Source: Telmatospirillum siberiense
GTDB taxonomy: Bacteria; Pseudomonadota; Alphaproteobacteria; Rhodospirillales; Magnetospirillaceae
Assembly: GCF_002845745.1 (NCBI RefSeq)
Contig: NZ_PIUM01000025.1
Span: 1-64,000, forward strand
Direction of reading: 5' to 3'
DNA length: 64,000 nt
In this document: piece by piece, positions 26,801 to 35,927 of the stretch
How the letters are laid out: each line of letters begins with the position of its first letter
How positions within the stretch are numbered: position 1 is the stretch's first letter
The notes under the pieces: generated by a model
The model's input: only the letters and a program-made list of their open reading frames with translations
The model's database searches: none
Told to the model about the DNA's origin: nothing
Translations under genes and position numbers: made by a program

Positions 26801-28897
26801 ATGGTACAGAAGATCACGCTCGCGCCCTCACGCGACATTCCCTTCAACATGCTGGTGCTCAGCCAGTCCAACGTCCGGCGGGTCAAGGCCGGCGTCTCGG
26901 TCGAAGAACTGGCCGAGGACATTGCTAGACGCGGTCTGCTGCAGGGCCTCAGCGTCCGGGCCGTCATCGATGAAAGCGGCGCGGAAACCAGCATGTACGA
27001 GATCCCCGCCGGCGGCCGGCGCTACCGGGCGCTGGAACTGCTGGTCAAGCAGAAGCGCCTGGCCAAGACCGCACCGGTGCCCTGCGTCGTCCGCAAAGGT
27101 GGCATCCCCGAGGAGGATTCCCTGGCCGAGAACGTCCAGCGAGCGCCGCTGCACCCCCTCGATCAGTTCCGAGCCTTCCTGGCGCTGAAAGAGAAGGGCC
27201 AGTCCGAGGAGGAGATCGCCGCCGCATTCTTCGTCTCGGTCAACGTCGTCAAACAGCGCCTCAAGCTGGCGTCCGTCTCGCCCCGGCTGCTCGACGTCTA
27301 TGCCGAGGACGGCATGACGCTGGACCAGCTGATGGGATTCACCGTCTCCGGCGATCACGAACGCCAGGAGGCAGTGTTCGAACGGCTTTGCCAGTCCTAC
27401 GACAAGGCGCCCTACGTCATCCGCCGCATGCTGACCGAGGGTTCCGTGCGCGCCGCCGACAAGCGAGTGCAGTTCATCGGCATCGATGCCTACGTCGCCG
27501 CTGGTGGCACTGTGATGCGCGACCTGTTCCAGGGTGACGACGGCGGCTGGCTGCAGGACGTGGCTCTTGTCGATCGCCTGGTTGCCGAAAAACTGAAGAC
27601 TGAGTCCGAAACTGTCGCCGCAGAGGGTTGGAAGTGGATCGAGGTGGCGCCCGACTTCCCTTACGGCCACACCTTCGGCTTGCGTCAGCTTCGCGGCGAG
27701 CCGGTGGCGCTGACCGCCGAGGAAGAAGCGGCGCGCGATGCGCTCCAGGCCGAATTCGACCGCCTGTCGGAGGAATACGACAGCGTCGAGGAACTACCCG
27801 AGGAGGTCGACGAACGCTTCAGCGAACTGGAGACGGCGCTGGCGACATTCGAGGAGCGACCACTGGCGTTCGATCCACCCGAAATCGTCCGGGCCGGAGC
27901 CTTCGTCAGCATCGCCCAGGGCGGCACCTTGCGCATCGAGCGCGGTTATGTCCGTCCCGAAGACGAACTGCCGGTCGAAGAGCCGGAGTCCGATCCCTCC
28001 GAGGTGGAACGCGCGATGGCGGCGGATGTCGAAGGTCAGGACGCCGTCACCGCCGAGGCCGATGAACCGGACCAGGAGCCCGAGGAGGACGAGGGTTTGA
28101 CGCCGATCTCCGACCGGTTGATGAGCGAATTGACCGCCCACCGCACGCTCGGCCTGCGCCAAGTGCTCGGCGAACATCCAGACGTCGCTTTCCTGGCGGC
28201 ATTGCACGCGCTCGCTCTGAAGGTGTTCTACCACTACGGTTCCGATAGTTGCCTGGAACTGGAACTGAAAAGCGTCGCCTTCAGTAACCAGGCACAGGAC
28301 CTCAACGAAAGCGCCGCCGCCGAAGCGATCCGCGTCCGTCACAACGGCTGGGTGAAGCGGTTGCCGAAGGAATCGGCAGATCTCTGGGACACACTCCGGG
28401 GCTGGGACATCGACAGCCGTTCGGAACTGTTCGCCCATGTCGTCAGCCTGTCGGTCAACGCCGTGCATGAATCGTGGAACCGCCGGCCCCGCGCGCTGGC
28501 TCACGCCGATCGTCTGGCGCGGGCGGTCAATCTCGACATGGCGGCGATGGGCTGGGCGCCGACCGTGGACAATTTCCTCGGCCGCGTCACCAAAGCTCGC
28601 ATTCTTCAGGCCGTGGCCGAGGCGAAGGGCCAGCGGTCCGCCGACCGCATCGAGCACCTGAAAAAGGGCGACATGGCCAGCGAGGCTGAGACCCTGCTCG
28701 CTGGCACCGGCTGGCTGCCCGAGCCGCTACGGACCGATTGGTCACAGCATACGACGGAACCGATGCAAACCGAGGACGCGCCGACATCGGAATCCGTCAT
28801 CGAAGAAACGGCGGAAACCGACGGCGAAACGGCCCTGGTCGAAGAAGTCGGCCTCTCCGACACGGATGAAGCATCCAGCTCCGTCGCTACCGAATAG
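26801..28897 (+). CDS. ParB/Srx-domain protein of the ICE
   Basis: 698 aa from the ATG at 26801 (GGAG 8 bases upstream); a GTG at 26792 would add three residues. The ParB/sulfiredoxin-like nuclease domain spans about residues 10-125: LVLSQSNVRRVKAG, then GLLQGLSVRAV, IPAGGRRYRALELL and the ENVQRAPLHPLDQFRAF box, followed by a helix-turn-helix region (EEEIAAAFFVSVNVVKQRL). The rest is an acidic, variable region. Large ParB-like proteins of this kind are typical of alphaproteobacterial ICEs and plasmids. It lies far from the ParA gene at 45091, so it is probably not ParA's direct partner. Confidence 0.9.
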   Translation: MVQKITLAPSRDIPFNMLVLSQSNVRRVKAGVSVEELAEDIARRGLLQGLSVRAVIDESGAETSMYEIPAGGRRYRALELLVKQKRLAKTAPVPCVVRKGGIPEEDSLAENVQRAPLHPLDQFRAFLALKEKGQSEEEIAAAFFVSVNVVKQRLKLASVSPRLLDVYAEDGMTLDQLMGFTVSGDHERQEAVFERLCQSYDKAPYVIRRMLTEGSVRAADKRVQFIGIDAYVAAGGTVMRDLFQGDDGGWLQDVALVDRLVAEKLKTESETVAAEGWKWIEVAPDFPYGHTFGLRQLRGEPVALTAEEEAARDALQAEFDRLSEEYDSVEELPEEVDERFSELETALATFEERPLAFDPPEIVRAGAFVSIAQGGTLRIERGYVRPEDELPVEEPESDPSEVERAMAADVEGQDAVTAEADEPDQEPEEDEGLTPISDRLMSELTAHRTLGLRQVLGEHPDVAFLAALHALALKVFYHYGSDSCLELELKSVAFSNQAQDLNESAAAEAIRVRHNGWVKRLPKESADLWDTLRGWDIDSRSELFAHVVSLSVNAVHESWNRRPRALAHADRLARAVNLDMAAMGWAPTVDNFLGRVTKARILQAVAEAKGQRSADRIEHLKKGDMASEAETLLAGTGWLPEPLRTDWSQHTTEPMQTEDAPTSESVIEETAETDGETALVEEVGLSDTDEASSSVATE

Positions 28898-28916
28898 CTA
28901 CCAGTCCTTGTCAATG

Positions 28917-28944
28917 GGCCCGCCGGCAACGGCGGGCCATTTTT
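28917..28944 (+). terminator. Rho-independent terminator after ParB-like gene
   Basis: GGCCCGCCG (28917-28925) and CGGCGGGCC (28930-28938) form a perfect 9-bp stem with a GCAA tetraloop, followed by ATTTTT. It separates the ParB-like gene from the Toprim gene, whose ribosome-binding site (GGAG) follows within 10 bp. Confidence 0.85.
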
Positions 28945-28957
28945 CTGGAGACGCATC

Positions 28958-29995
28958 ATGTCGGGGAAACCGCATGATCTGGCGCGACGTCTGAGCCGCC
29001 ACGCCGAGGCGGTATGCCGCCATTATCTCTCCGCCGGCCATCGCGAAGGCCGCTACTGGTTGGTCGGCGACGTCCTAAACACGCCGGGGCGATCGTTGTT
29101 CGTGCGGCTCTACGACTCCCCGAAGGGACCTGCCGGGAAGTGGACAGATGCCAGCACGTCCGAACACGGCGACCTTCTGGACGTCATCCGCCGCTCTTGC
29201 GGTTTGGTCGATTTCAAGGATGTCGCCGATGAAGCCCGCCGCTTTCTCAGTTTGCCGGACGAAGAGCCGGAAACGCGAACAAGACCCAAAGCTCCAACGG
29301 CACCGTCAGGCTCGCGCGAGGCAGCGCGGCGCCTGTTCGCCATGTCTAACCCCATCGCCGGCACCGTCGTGGAAGCGTATTTACGGAACCGTGGCATTAC
29401 GGCTTTGCACGGAACCGACAGCCTGCGCTTTCATCCCCACTGCTACTACCGGCCGGACGAGTATGCGCCGACCGAGACTTGGCCGGCGACGATCGCCGCC
29501 GTCACCGATCTCAATGGCAAGCTGACCGGGGCGCATCGCACCTGGCTCGCCCCCGACGGTTCCGGCAAGGCGCCGCTCGCCACGCCGCGACGGGCCATGG
29601 GCGACCTGCTCGGCCACGCCGTCCGCTTCGGGGTGGGCCGTGACGTCCTGGCAGCGGGCGAAGGGATCGAGACCATGCTGTCGCTGCGCATGGCCCTTCC
29701 CCATTTGCCGATAGCGGCAGCCCTCTCCTCCGCCCATCTCGCGGCCATCCTATTCGGGCCGAACTTGCGCCGGCTCTACATCGCCCGCGATGCCGATCCG
29801 GCCGGCGATGTGGCGCGAGACATCCTGGTCGAACGGGCGGACGAGGCCGGGGTCGAGGCGATCACCCTGTCGCCGACGCTGGAGGACTTCAACGACGATC
29901 TGCACCGGCTCGGGCTCGATGTCCTTCGCGCGTCCTTGCGGGTGCAGATCGCTCCGGAGGACGTCGCCCGCTTCCTGGAACCGGCAAGCCTGTGA
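28958..29995 (+). CDS. Toprim-domain protein (DUF7146-type, primase-like)
   Basis: A 345-aa protein. The N-terminal about 100 residues (HAEAVCRHYLSAG, then GRYWLVGDV and KGPAGKWTDASTSEHGDLLD) resemble the non-zinc N-domain of phage and plasmid primase-like proteins. The C-terminal half is a Toprim domain: the acidic GEGIETMLSLRMA (Glu) and the ARDADPAGD loop (DxD), then ITLSPTLEDFNDDL. No helicase part is present, so it is not a full primase-helicase. It may prime or process DNA during ICE replication or after transfer. It lies in the conserved maintenance block. Confidence 0.87.
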   Translation: MSGKPHDLARRLSRHAEAVCRHYLSAGHREGRYWLVGDVLNTPGRSLFVRLYDSPKGPAGKWTDASTSEHGDLLDVIRRSCGLVDFKDVADEARRFLSLPDEEPETRTRPKAPTAPSGSREAARRLFAMSNPIAGTVVEAYLRNRGITALHGTDSLRFHPHCYYRPDEYAPTETWPATIAAVTDLNGKLTGAHRTWLAPDGSGKAPLATPRRAMGDLLGHAVRFGVGRDVLAAGEGIETMLSLRMALPHLPIAAALSSAHLAAILFGPNLRRLYIARDADPAGDVARDILVERADEAGVEAITLSPTLEDFNDDLHRLGLDVLRASLRVQIAPEDVARFLEPASL

Positions 29996-30302
29996 ACGGT
30001 CGGAAGTGGAGCAAGGCTCCGGTCTCACGCGTGATCTCGGAACCCGCCTGCCGGAGGGGACCGCGCCCCGGCCTTCAAGAGGGCGATCGGGCCACGGGCA
30101 CCCGGCCAAGCAAGGACTGCGACCGGCGATTTTCCGCCGCCCCTTCGGGTCTTTGCATCGCCAGGCAAAATCGCCGGCCTCCGTCCTCCTCCGCTTTGCT
30201 CCGGCCCCGCCGATGGCGGGGTGCAGGTCCGGGCCTGCCCGCGGCTGTCCGTCGCCATGAAGGCCGCGAGGAACGCGGTCAACCGGCAGAAGGAGTTTTC
30301 CC
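29996..30302. other. GC-rich non-coding spacer
   Basis: 307 bp between the Toprim and DUF2493 genes. It is GC-rich with short self-complementary runs (for example CCCCGCCGATGGCGGGG near 30213) but no supportable gene. Similar CT-rich wording (CCTCCGCTTTGCTCCGGCC) recurs before the DUF736 gene near 32982. Confidence 0.45.
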
Positions 30303-31226
30303 ATGATCCCGTCCGACGACAGCGAGCCCCGGCACGCCACCTCCCAGACCGCCCACGTTCTCGCCGAACTCCAGCTCTATGGCTACCGTCCCTTTCAGGA
30401 TGAACCCGATCCCCGACCGCTGCCTGAAGGCGACATGATCGCCGGCGCCGTCGCCAACATCCTCGACGCCCTGGTTTCAACACTCACCGACACCCGACTC
30501 GAACCCGACCTCGAAGACCTGCTGTGGTCGACCGTCAATCTCTTCCAGCGCGCCACCGGCCGGGTCGAACGTGCCCTCGACGACAATGAGCAGGCGCAGC
30601 AGCGCAGCCAGAAGGAACAGGACGGCAGCGAGGTCAAATCGGTGGAACTGGAGCGCCTGACCGCCGAGGGCCAGACCCTGATCGAGCGCCGCGATGCCAT
30701 GGAGATCTTCCGCGACGTCGCCGCCGAACAGTTCGCACACCACACCGGCTCATCCTGGCGGCCACATGCCGGCTCGATGGTCAACCACAAGACCCTGACC
30801 GCTACGATGATCGACTCCAAAGACTTCCTCGCCGCCCGTAAGTGGGCCGACAGCGAGATCTTGCTGCCGCCCGGCCCCAAGATCGCCGTCACTGGCGGGC
30901 TCGACTTCAACGACCACCAGCTCATCTGGGCCAAGCTGGATAAGGTCCACGCCAAGCATCCCGACATGGTGCTGCTACACGGCGGTTCGCCGAAAGGCGC
31001 CGAGCGCATCGCCGCCGCCTGGGCCGACGCCCGCAAGGTCCCGCAGATCGCCTTCCGCCCCGACTGGGCCAAACACGCCAAGGCGGCCCCGTTCAAGCGC
31101 AACGACGCCCTGCTGGCGGTCCTTCCCGTCGGCGTCATCGTGTTCCCCGGCAACGGCATCCAGGACAACCTCGCCGACAAGGCCAAGACGCTGGGTATTC
31201 CGGTCATGCGGTTCGATGCCGCATGA
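30303..31226 (+). CDS. DUF2493 (SLOG superfamily) protein
   Basis: A 307-aa protein with AAGGAG as ribosome-binding site. The C-terminal about 115 residues are DUF2493: KIAVTGGLDFNDHQLIW (nucleotide-binding strand and turn), VLLHGGSPKGAERIAAAWA, then the RNDALLAVLPVGVIVFPGN region. DUF2493 belongs to the SLOG fold, which binds nucleotides or ADP-ribose-like ligands. The N-terminal half is helical with an EQAQQRSQKEQD stretch. It is ubiquitous in alphaproteobacterial ICEs; a role in nucleotide sensing is likely but not demonstrated. Confidence 0.88.
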   Translation: MIPSDDSEPRHATSQTAHVLAELQLYGYRPFQDEPDPRPLPEGDMIAGAVANILDALVSTLTDTRLEPDLEDLLWSTVNLFQRATGRVERALDDNEQAQQRSQKEQDGSEVKSVELERLTAEGQTLIERRDAMEIFRDVAAEQFAHHTGSSWRPHAGSMVNHKTLTATMIDSKDFLAARKWADSEILLPPGPKIAVTGGLDFNDHQLIWAKLDKVHAKHPDMVLLHGGSPKGAERIAAAWADARKVPQIAFRPDWAKHAKAAPFKRNDALLAVLPVGVIVFPGNGIQDNLADKAKTLGIPVMRFDAA

Positions 31227-31349
31227 AGCCAGCACCGGCATGGCGGCTCTCCCTGACGGAGGGCCGCCATGCCCTTCACCACTTCCTGCGGCGGATCATC
31301 TCATGACGGATCCCCCTTACCGCACCGTCTCCGAACCAGGAGAACGACC

Positions 31350-31574
31350 ATGCTAACCACGGATCACGACGACTTCCGCGATACCCTAGCCACGTCGGTA
31401 GCGGTGGTCTGCTTGGTGAGCGAGCTGCTGATGCACCGTCGTCCGGGCACCGATCTATGCTTGTCCCCACAAGCCGCCGACGGTCTGACCGATGCGCTTC
31501 ACCTGGTCCGCGCCGCCCTCGTCGAGGCCAAAAACCAGCTCGCCCACACCCCGGCCAACGAAACACCGCCGTGA
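31350..31574 (+). CDS. Small conserved-type ICE protein, unknown function
   Basis: 74 aa. The ATG at 31350 has CAGGAGA upstream and is chosen over an ATG at 31269. The peptide is mostly helical (VAVVCLVSELLMHRRPGTDL, then DGLTDALHLVRAALVEAKNQL) with no named domain. It lies between DUF2493 and a membrane protein in the maintenance block. Confidence 0.6.
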   Translation: MLTTDHDDFRDTLATSVAVVCLVSELLMHRRPGTDLCLSPQAADGLTDALHLVRAALVEAKNQLAHTPANETPP

Positions 31575-31721
31575 CGGCCGAAAGCATCGAGCACCGGCAA
31601 ATCACCCGCATCCCGTCCACAATTGCAGCCACCCACACCTTTCCGTTATACTTCGTCTCGCGCCGTGGTGGTGATGGTGGAAGGCGCGACCGTCGGATTT
31701 CATCTCACGGAGACCACCGCC

Positions 31722-32144
31722 ATGTTCCTTTTCGCTCCTCTTCTCGTTCTCGGCGCCATCGGTTTTTTCTGCTGGTTGCTGTTCACCCTGGCCGTTTTCG
31801 CCCTGCCTTCCGTCGCGGGCGTCTATGCCGGCATCTGGGCCTATCACACAGGCGCTGGTGCCCTAGGCGCCATCGTCGTCGGGTTCGTCGCCGCCGGCGC
31901 GACCTTCGGCCTCGGGCAATTGCTGCTAATCTTCGTGCCCTGGGTCTGGGCGAAACTGCTGATCATCGCCGTCTATACCGCCCCGGCGGTGGTGGCGGGC
32001 TACAGCGCCACGCACGGCATCACCCTAATGGCAATGTCGTCGCCGGTCTGGCAGACGGTGTTCTCCGTCATCGGTGCCATCGCGGTCGGCATCACCGCCC
32101 TGCTGCGGATCAGTGGTATGGCGGCCTTCGCCGAACAACGGTGA
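31722..32144 (+). CDS. Small integral membrane protein, unknown function
   Basis: 140 aa from the ATG at 31722 (GGAGACC upstream); an upstream ATG at 31623 would add an unlikely polar leader. Hydropathy suggests four membrane segments (about 1-25, 30-55, 58-85 and 110-130) with Gly/Ala-rich helices. No motif is recognised. It is part of the ICE maintenance block and might be an exclusion or envelope protein, though nothing in the sequence shows this. Confidence 0.65.
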   Translation: MFLFAPLLVLGAIGFFCWLLFTLAVFALPSVAGVYAGIWAYHTGAGALGAIVVGFVAAGATFGLGQLLLIFVPWVWAKLLIIAVYTAPAVVAGYSATHGITLMAMSSPVWQTVFSVIGAIAVGITALLRISGMAAFAEQR

Positions 32145-32243
32145 AGCCCATCCAAACAGAGTGACATCTTACCGGTTACCACGCTTTAGACATCTTCGGC
32201 GCTATCGTGGTAAGGAGGGCCGAAAGGGAGCGAATGTTTTCAG

Positions 32244-32444
32244 ATGACGACCACCACGAATTTGAGCGAGGAAGCCGTTCTAACGGCGGCGCGGGAGTTG
32301 ATCGCCCGACGCGGTCCCGCCGCCAGGGACGAGGCGATGGCGCGGGTAGCCGACCTTGAGCGGCAAGGGAACTGGCCCGAGCATGCCCTTGCCATGCGAG
32401 TCCTGACCGTGGTGGAACGGCTGCTCGCCCCACCTGTCGCATAA
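32244..32444 (+). CDS. Small helical protein, unknown function
   Basis: 66 aa: MTTTTNLSEEAVLTAARELI, then a helix ending RLLAPPVA. The regular Ala/Glu/Arg pattern and good codon usage suggest a real gene. The ribosome-binding site is weak. Function unknown; similar short ORFs accompany DUF736 genes in related elements, from memory. Confidence 0.5.
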   Translation: MTTTTNLSEEAVLTAARELIARRGPAARDEAMARVADLERQGNWPEHALAMRVLTVVERLLAPPVA

Positions 32445-33094
32445 AGGCGAGACGGCACCGCCCGGACAGCCGGGCAAAGCATTGCCGAAGCATCCACGCC
32501 ACTCTTCGCCGCAACCCCAGGTCGCGGGACCGCCGGTGATCCGGCCGCTCTCTTCTCGTGGTCGTGATCGGCATGAATCGGAGCGGTTGGATCGCGCCTG
32601 GCTTGCTCCGGGCACGGATATAGCCCTCACCGAAGCGCTTGCACCTGCCCCACCAAGGCCATGACCAACAGCAAGGACGCGTGGGACGGGGCATTCTCTC
32701 CGGGGACCGTCAACCGGGCCCACCGGAATATCGTGGTCAGGACAGGGCAACAGAGATCGCCGGATCTTGCCGCCGGTTCCCCCACGGTGGCGACAAACCG
32801 CCATCGTCTCCATGACCGCCTCTGTCCTGTCGAGCGCTCCATACGGCCTCTCCGATGGGTGGATCTGGCCCAAGGGCAGCTAAAGCCTCGATCGCCTAAG
32901 GCGCAACCGCGCCGTTGAAACTTTCCTCCCCTGGGCTGTCGCCCATTCCTCGCGAGGCAAGAAAGTTCCCCCACCGCCGTCCTCCGCTCTGCTTCGGCCC
33001 CTCCAGGGTGCGCCGTCGATCGCCTTGGGCCGGGCGATCACCATCGAGGCCGCAATGGTGCGGGCTCGAAGACAAAGATCACGGAGACATCATC
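32445..33094. other. Long non-coding leader before DUF736 gene
   Basis: 650 bp with no supportable gene on either strand; open frames here are short and motif-free. The stretch is GC-rich and could be a structured 5' leader of the DUF736 transcript. Confidence 0.45.
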
Positions 33095-33424
33095 ATGGCG
33101 ACCATCGGCACCTTCAAGAAAACCGGCACCAGCGAATACACCGGCGAAATCGTCACCCTCAGCGTCCAGACCAAGAACGTCCGCATCGTCCCCGATGCCC
33201 GCGCCACCAGCGAGAACGCCCCGAGCCACCGCATCTACATTGGCCGGGTGGAGGTCGGGGCAGGCTGGTCCAAGCGCTCCACCGAGGGCCACGACTACCT
33301 CGGCCTGAAGCTGGACGATCCGAGCTTCAACGCCCCCATCTACGCCAACCTGGTCAGCGACGAGGAAGGCGACGGCTTCAGCCTCATCTGGTCCCGGCCG
33401 CAGGGCCGCCGCAACGGGAATTGA
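33095..33424 (+). CDS. DUF736 family protein (first copy)
   Basis: 109 aa. The ATG at 33095 has ACGGAGAC upstream; a longer frame from 32915 would add 60 non-homologous residues. The family pattern is complete: ATIGTFKKTGTSEYTGEI, then ENAPSHRIYIG, VGAGWSKRSTEGHDYLGLKLDDPSF, and SLIWSRP at the end. DUF736 proteins are abundant small ICE and plasmid proteins of unproven role, thought to be cytosolic. A second copy lies at 47039 in the transfer region, about 50% alike by eye. Confidence 0.92.
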   Translation: MATIGTFKKTGTSEYTGEIVTLSVQTKNVRIVPDARATSENAPSHRIYIGRVEVGAGWSKRSTEGHDYLGLKLDDPSFNAPIYANLVSDEEGDGFSLIWSRPQGRRNGN

Positions 33425-33491
33425 GGCACCCCGGCAACGCCCCGCCCCACCCCGGGCGGGGCATCGCCCCTCGAACGCAAAGGAACACACC

Positions 33492-33761
33492 ATGAGCCGC
33501 CACGAACTGCCCCCTCGCGACGACGCCAACCGTCGCCTCGGCATTGCCATCGGCTGGGACCGCCCGCTCAACACCTATTTCGTCCAGGTCCTCGATCCGA
33601 CCCGTGACGAGGAAGAGCCCGGCTTCGAAATCCTTTGGAAAGGCACCGCGTTCGGCGAGATCCTCTCAGTCGACGACGCCATCGCCCTGGTCGCGCCTTG
33701 GGCCGAGATCCCCACCGACTTGCGGGTCCTCCTGATCCTCGATCGCATCCGGACGGCGTGA
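33492..33761 (+). CDS. Small conserved-type protein, unknown function
   Basis: 89 aa with AAAGGAAC before the ATG. It is acidic with an alpha/beta pattern: GIAIGWDRPLNTYFVQVLD, then FEILWKGTAFGEI and VDDAIALVAPWAEIP. No named family is recognised. It follows DUF736 by 67 bp and is probably co-transcribed with it. A strong hairpin directly after the stop closes the unit. Confidence 0.65.
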   Translation: MSRHELPPRDDANRRLGIAIGWDRPLNTYFVQVLDPTRDEEEPGFEILWKGTAFGEILSVDDAIALVAPWAEIPTDLRVLLILDRIRTA

Positions 33762-33766
33762 CCGTC

Positions 33767-33804
33767 GGAGGCCTGGCGCATCCTTTTGGATGCGCCAGGC
33801 CTCC
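33767..33804. terminator. Perfect 17-bp hairpin (probable transcription end)
   Basis: GGAGGCCTGGCGCATCC (33767-33783), TTTT loop, GGATGCGCCAGGCCTCC (33788-33804). The stem is uninterrupted and begins 6 bp after a stop codon. There is no T-run behind it, so it may stabilise the mRNA end or act as another structural site rather than a classical terminator. Confidence 0.65.
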
Positions 33805-34537
33805 TGAAACATCAGCCCGACGGCCATCAGCCATCTTCGCTTATATGTCTCCAACCTCCGCATCACCGCAGATCACGTCGCCGCGATAACGGCCACGGCA
33901 TCGCTGACTCCGACTGCCCGCACGATCTCCGCCGCAGCCGCAATACAGCCTTTTCCTCACTCGCGACGAAACCGCCTCCCTTGACTCCGGAAGCGGGATA
34001 TCGCGCCGAGAGCGACACGCTGGGGCGGGACCGGGATTGATGCGCAAGCGGGCGCCATCGGCGTCCGCCGTCAAACTGCCAAAGCCGTTTCCGCGAGCGG
34101 AGCCTCGGCTTTTCGTTTGTCCGCGGCCTCTTGCCGACGGCGCTTTCGAGGCGCATCCCGCCCGCTCCAGGGTGTCGCGCCTAGGCCGATCGGATCTCAA
34201 CGCTCCCCAGCGTCCCGATCGGGCGAATTTCTCGGAGGGGTCCACCGGCGAAAGGCCGGTCGCGCCGGAACAGCGTCCTGGCGGGCGGGCCCCATCTCAA
34301 ACAACCGAACCTCCCCCAACACCCTGTCTGCTCAGACCTTCCCATCCTGGCATGCGAAAGCAAGACGCCTCGAGGCCGTGCGGCCCCCCCCCATTTTGTT
34401 GGAGAAGTTTTGTCTTCGACGGCCTCCAACAAAATCGTCACCTCCGCGCGCCGGCTTGAAGCCGGTCGCTGGCGCGAACCTCGACCCATCCCGTTTCCGC
34501 ATGGCCGCGGACGTCATCTTTCACTTCCGTTGAGGAG
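33805..34537. other. Long GC-rich non-coding stretch
   Basis: 733 bp without a supportable gene. Several open frames exist on both strands but none shows a family motif or ribosome-binding site. The sequence has repeated GC-rich inverted segments (for example CCGGCGAAAGGCCGG near 34242) and may be an untranslated leader for the small gene at 34538. Confidence 0.45.
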
Positions 34538-34684
34538 ATGACGATGATCACGCTCGAACAGCATATCGAGGAACTGCGCGCCGAACTCCGCTGGTGCGAT
34601 TCCAAGGAACGGCGCCAGATCGAACGCGAACTCCAGGAAGCCCGCGACGAACTCGCCCGCCTCCTTTCCAGGGAGCCGCGATAA
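34538..34684 (+). CDS. 48-aa coiled-coil protein
   Basis: The short frame opens at ATG 34538 behind TTGAGGAG and encodes a continuous charged helix: MTMITLEQHIEELRAELRWC, then a Glu/Arg-rich heptad-like run ending LLSREPR. The ideal ribosome-binding site, the leucine/alanine heptads and the clean stop support translation. Such 45-55-aa helical proteins occur in related alphaproteobacterial ICEs; the role is unknown. It is the last backbone gene before the cargo region. Confidence 0.6.
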   Translation: MTMITLEQHIEELRAELRWCDSKERRQIERELQEARDELARLLSREPR

Positions 34685-34802
34685 CGGCTCCGACGCGATC
34701 CGCTCCAGCTCATCTGGGGCGGATCGCTCATCGCTTCGCGATTTTATTCGCCCCGCCCCAAACCCCTCCCCCCCGGAAGGGGCTTTGTCCTGCCGGAGGC
34801 TT

Positions 34803-34898
34803 TCAAGCTGGCGACGGCAGAGCCACGAACGGATCGATCCTCGGCACCCCCAACGGCTCGAAATGCTGGAGGTCGCGAGTCAGGATCGTCGCCCCAGC
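34803..34898 (-). pseudogene. 3' remnant of a VapC-like PIN-domain toxin
   Basis: Read on the minus strand, about 31 codons ending TGA at 34803 encode GATILTRDLQHFEPLGVPRI followed by DPFVALPSPA. This is the C-terminal end of a VapC/PIN toxin (the 'T.D..hF..l.gv...dPf' motif). Upstream of 34898 the similarity stops and no start or acidic PIN residues are present. It looks like a toxin gene cut by insertion of the cargo that begins near 34900. Confidence 0.65.
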
Positions 34899-34983
34899 CG
34901 AGCCGGATCTACCGGTTCTCGGCCGTCGATGCTTCTGCTAAGAAATCTTCCGGATGGTCAAGATTCAATAAGAGCAGGATCGC

Positions 34984-35799
34984 ATGGGACACCAGACGCC
35001 TCAAAATCCCTACTCCGACAGGCACCGGGATGATTTCGACAAGAGCACCATCGCCGCGGTGGCCAAACGCTCGGCGTTTCAATGCACGATCTGTTCAGCG
35101 GTCACTGTGGGGGCGAGCGCCGAAGCGCCAAACGCCGTCATAAACGTCGGCGTAGCCGCACACATTGCCGCCGCTTCGCCAAGGGGCCCCCGCTACGACC
35201 CATCAATGACTCCAACACAGCGGTCGGGCATCGAGAACGCCATCTGGCTCTGCCAGACCCATGCCAAGTTAATTGATGACGACTGCGTCGAATGGACATC
35301 CGCAAGGCTTCATTACATTAAACGGGATCATGAACAATCTGTGCGGCTTTTGATCGGCATCCCGCGAAAGGCTGCTTCGTCTCAGCCGGAAACCCAGTCA
35401 ATCGCCCAGGAATATGCCTTTGCCGTCATTCGAGCGCTGACTCCTGCTTACAAGGCGATCCTCGCCCCGATGCTTCAGGATCGAAATCTTGGAGACGACA
35501 GCGAGGTCGGAATCTTGATGGCCGGTTCACCAATGAACGGCACGGAAATGGCCGAACGGGCGACGCCATGGACAGTGTTCGTCAAGCCGGCTTGGCTAAA
35601 GTGGGTTTTGCAAGGTCACGGCGCTGGGTTCGGCCTACCGGGTGAAGTTCCGCCCGACCAGATCTATGGTAAGATTCCCGGATGGCCTGACGAGTTCTTT
35701 GAATTTCTGGCGGCCATCGTAGAGACAGAAACAACGTTCGAGTGGCAGAGAATTCTGGCGGGATACCTCGTCCTCGCGCAGTGTCCAGGTCGCGCTTGA
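34984..35799 (+). CDS. HNH nuclease-domain protein (cargo)
   Basis: 271 aa with AGCAGGA before the ATG. Residues about 20-115 look like an HNH module of the kind found in defence proteins: a CTIC metal knuckle, then VGVAAHIAAASPRGPRYDP (His-centred), and NAIWLCQTHAKLIDDD (Asn and His) as the second half. The C-terminal about 130 residues carry no named domain and may be a sensor. It is the first gene of a four-gene cargo block, and the next gene is a helicase 128 bp downstream. It may be a stand-alone defence nuclease or act with its neighbours. Confidence 0.75.
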   Translation: MGHQTPQNPYSDRHRDDFDKSTIAAVAKRSAFQCTICSAVTVGASAEAPNAVINVGVAAHIAAASPRGPRYDPSMTPTQRSGIENAIWLCQTHAKLIDDDCVEWTSARLHYIKRDHEQSVRLLIGIPRKAASSQPETQSIAQEYAFAVIRALTPAYKAILAPMLQDRNLGDDSEVGILMAGSPMNGTEMAERATPWTVFVKPAWLKWVLQGHGAGFGLPGEVPPDQIYGKIPGWPDEFFEFLAAIVETETTFEWQRILAGYLVLAQCPGRA

Positions 35800-35848
35800 C
35801 TGCCGATCCGACGTTGATGATGTTGCCAATACAGACCATTATGCCGAG

Positions 35849-35898
35849 ATGGTGTCATGTGAGAGTTTCGAATCATTGGATTCGTATTCTGACACCAT
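35849..35898. repeat. Nested inverted repeat between HNH and helicase genes
   Basis: ATGGTGTCA (35849-35857) pairs with TGACACCAT (35890-35898), and inside it CGAATC pairs with GATTCG around 35869-35884. It may form a cruciform or act as an operator or weak terminator. It lies about 30 bp before the helicase start. Confidence 0.45.
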
Positions 35899-35927
35899 GG
35901 TTGATGTTCTTATGCTTTGAGTAGTTC

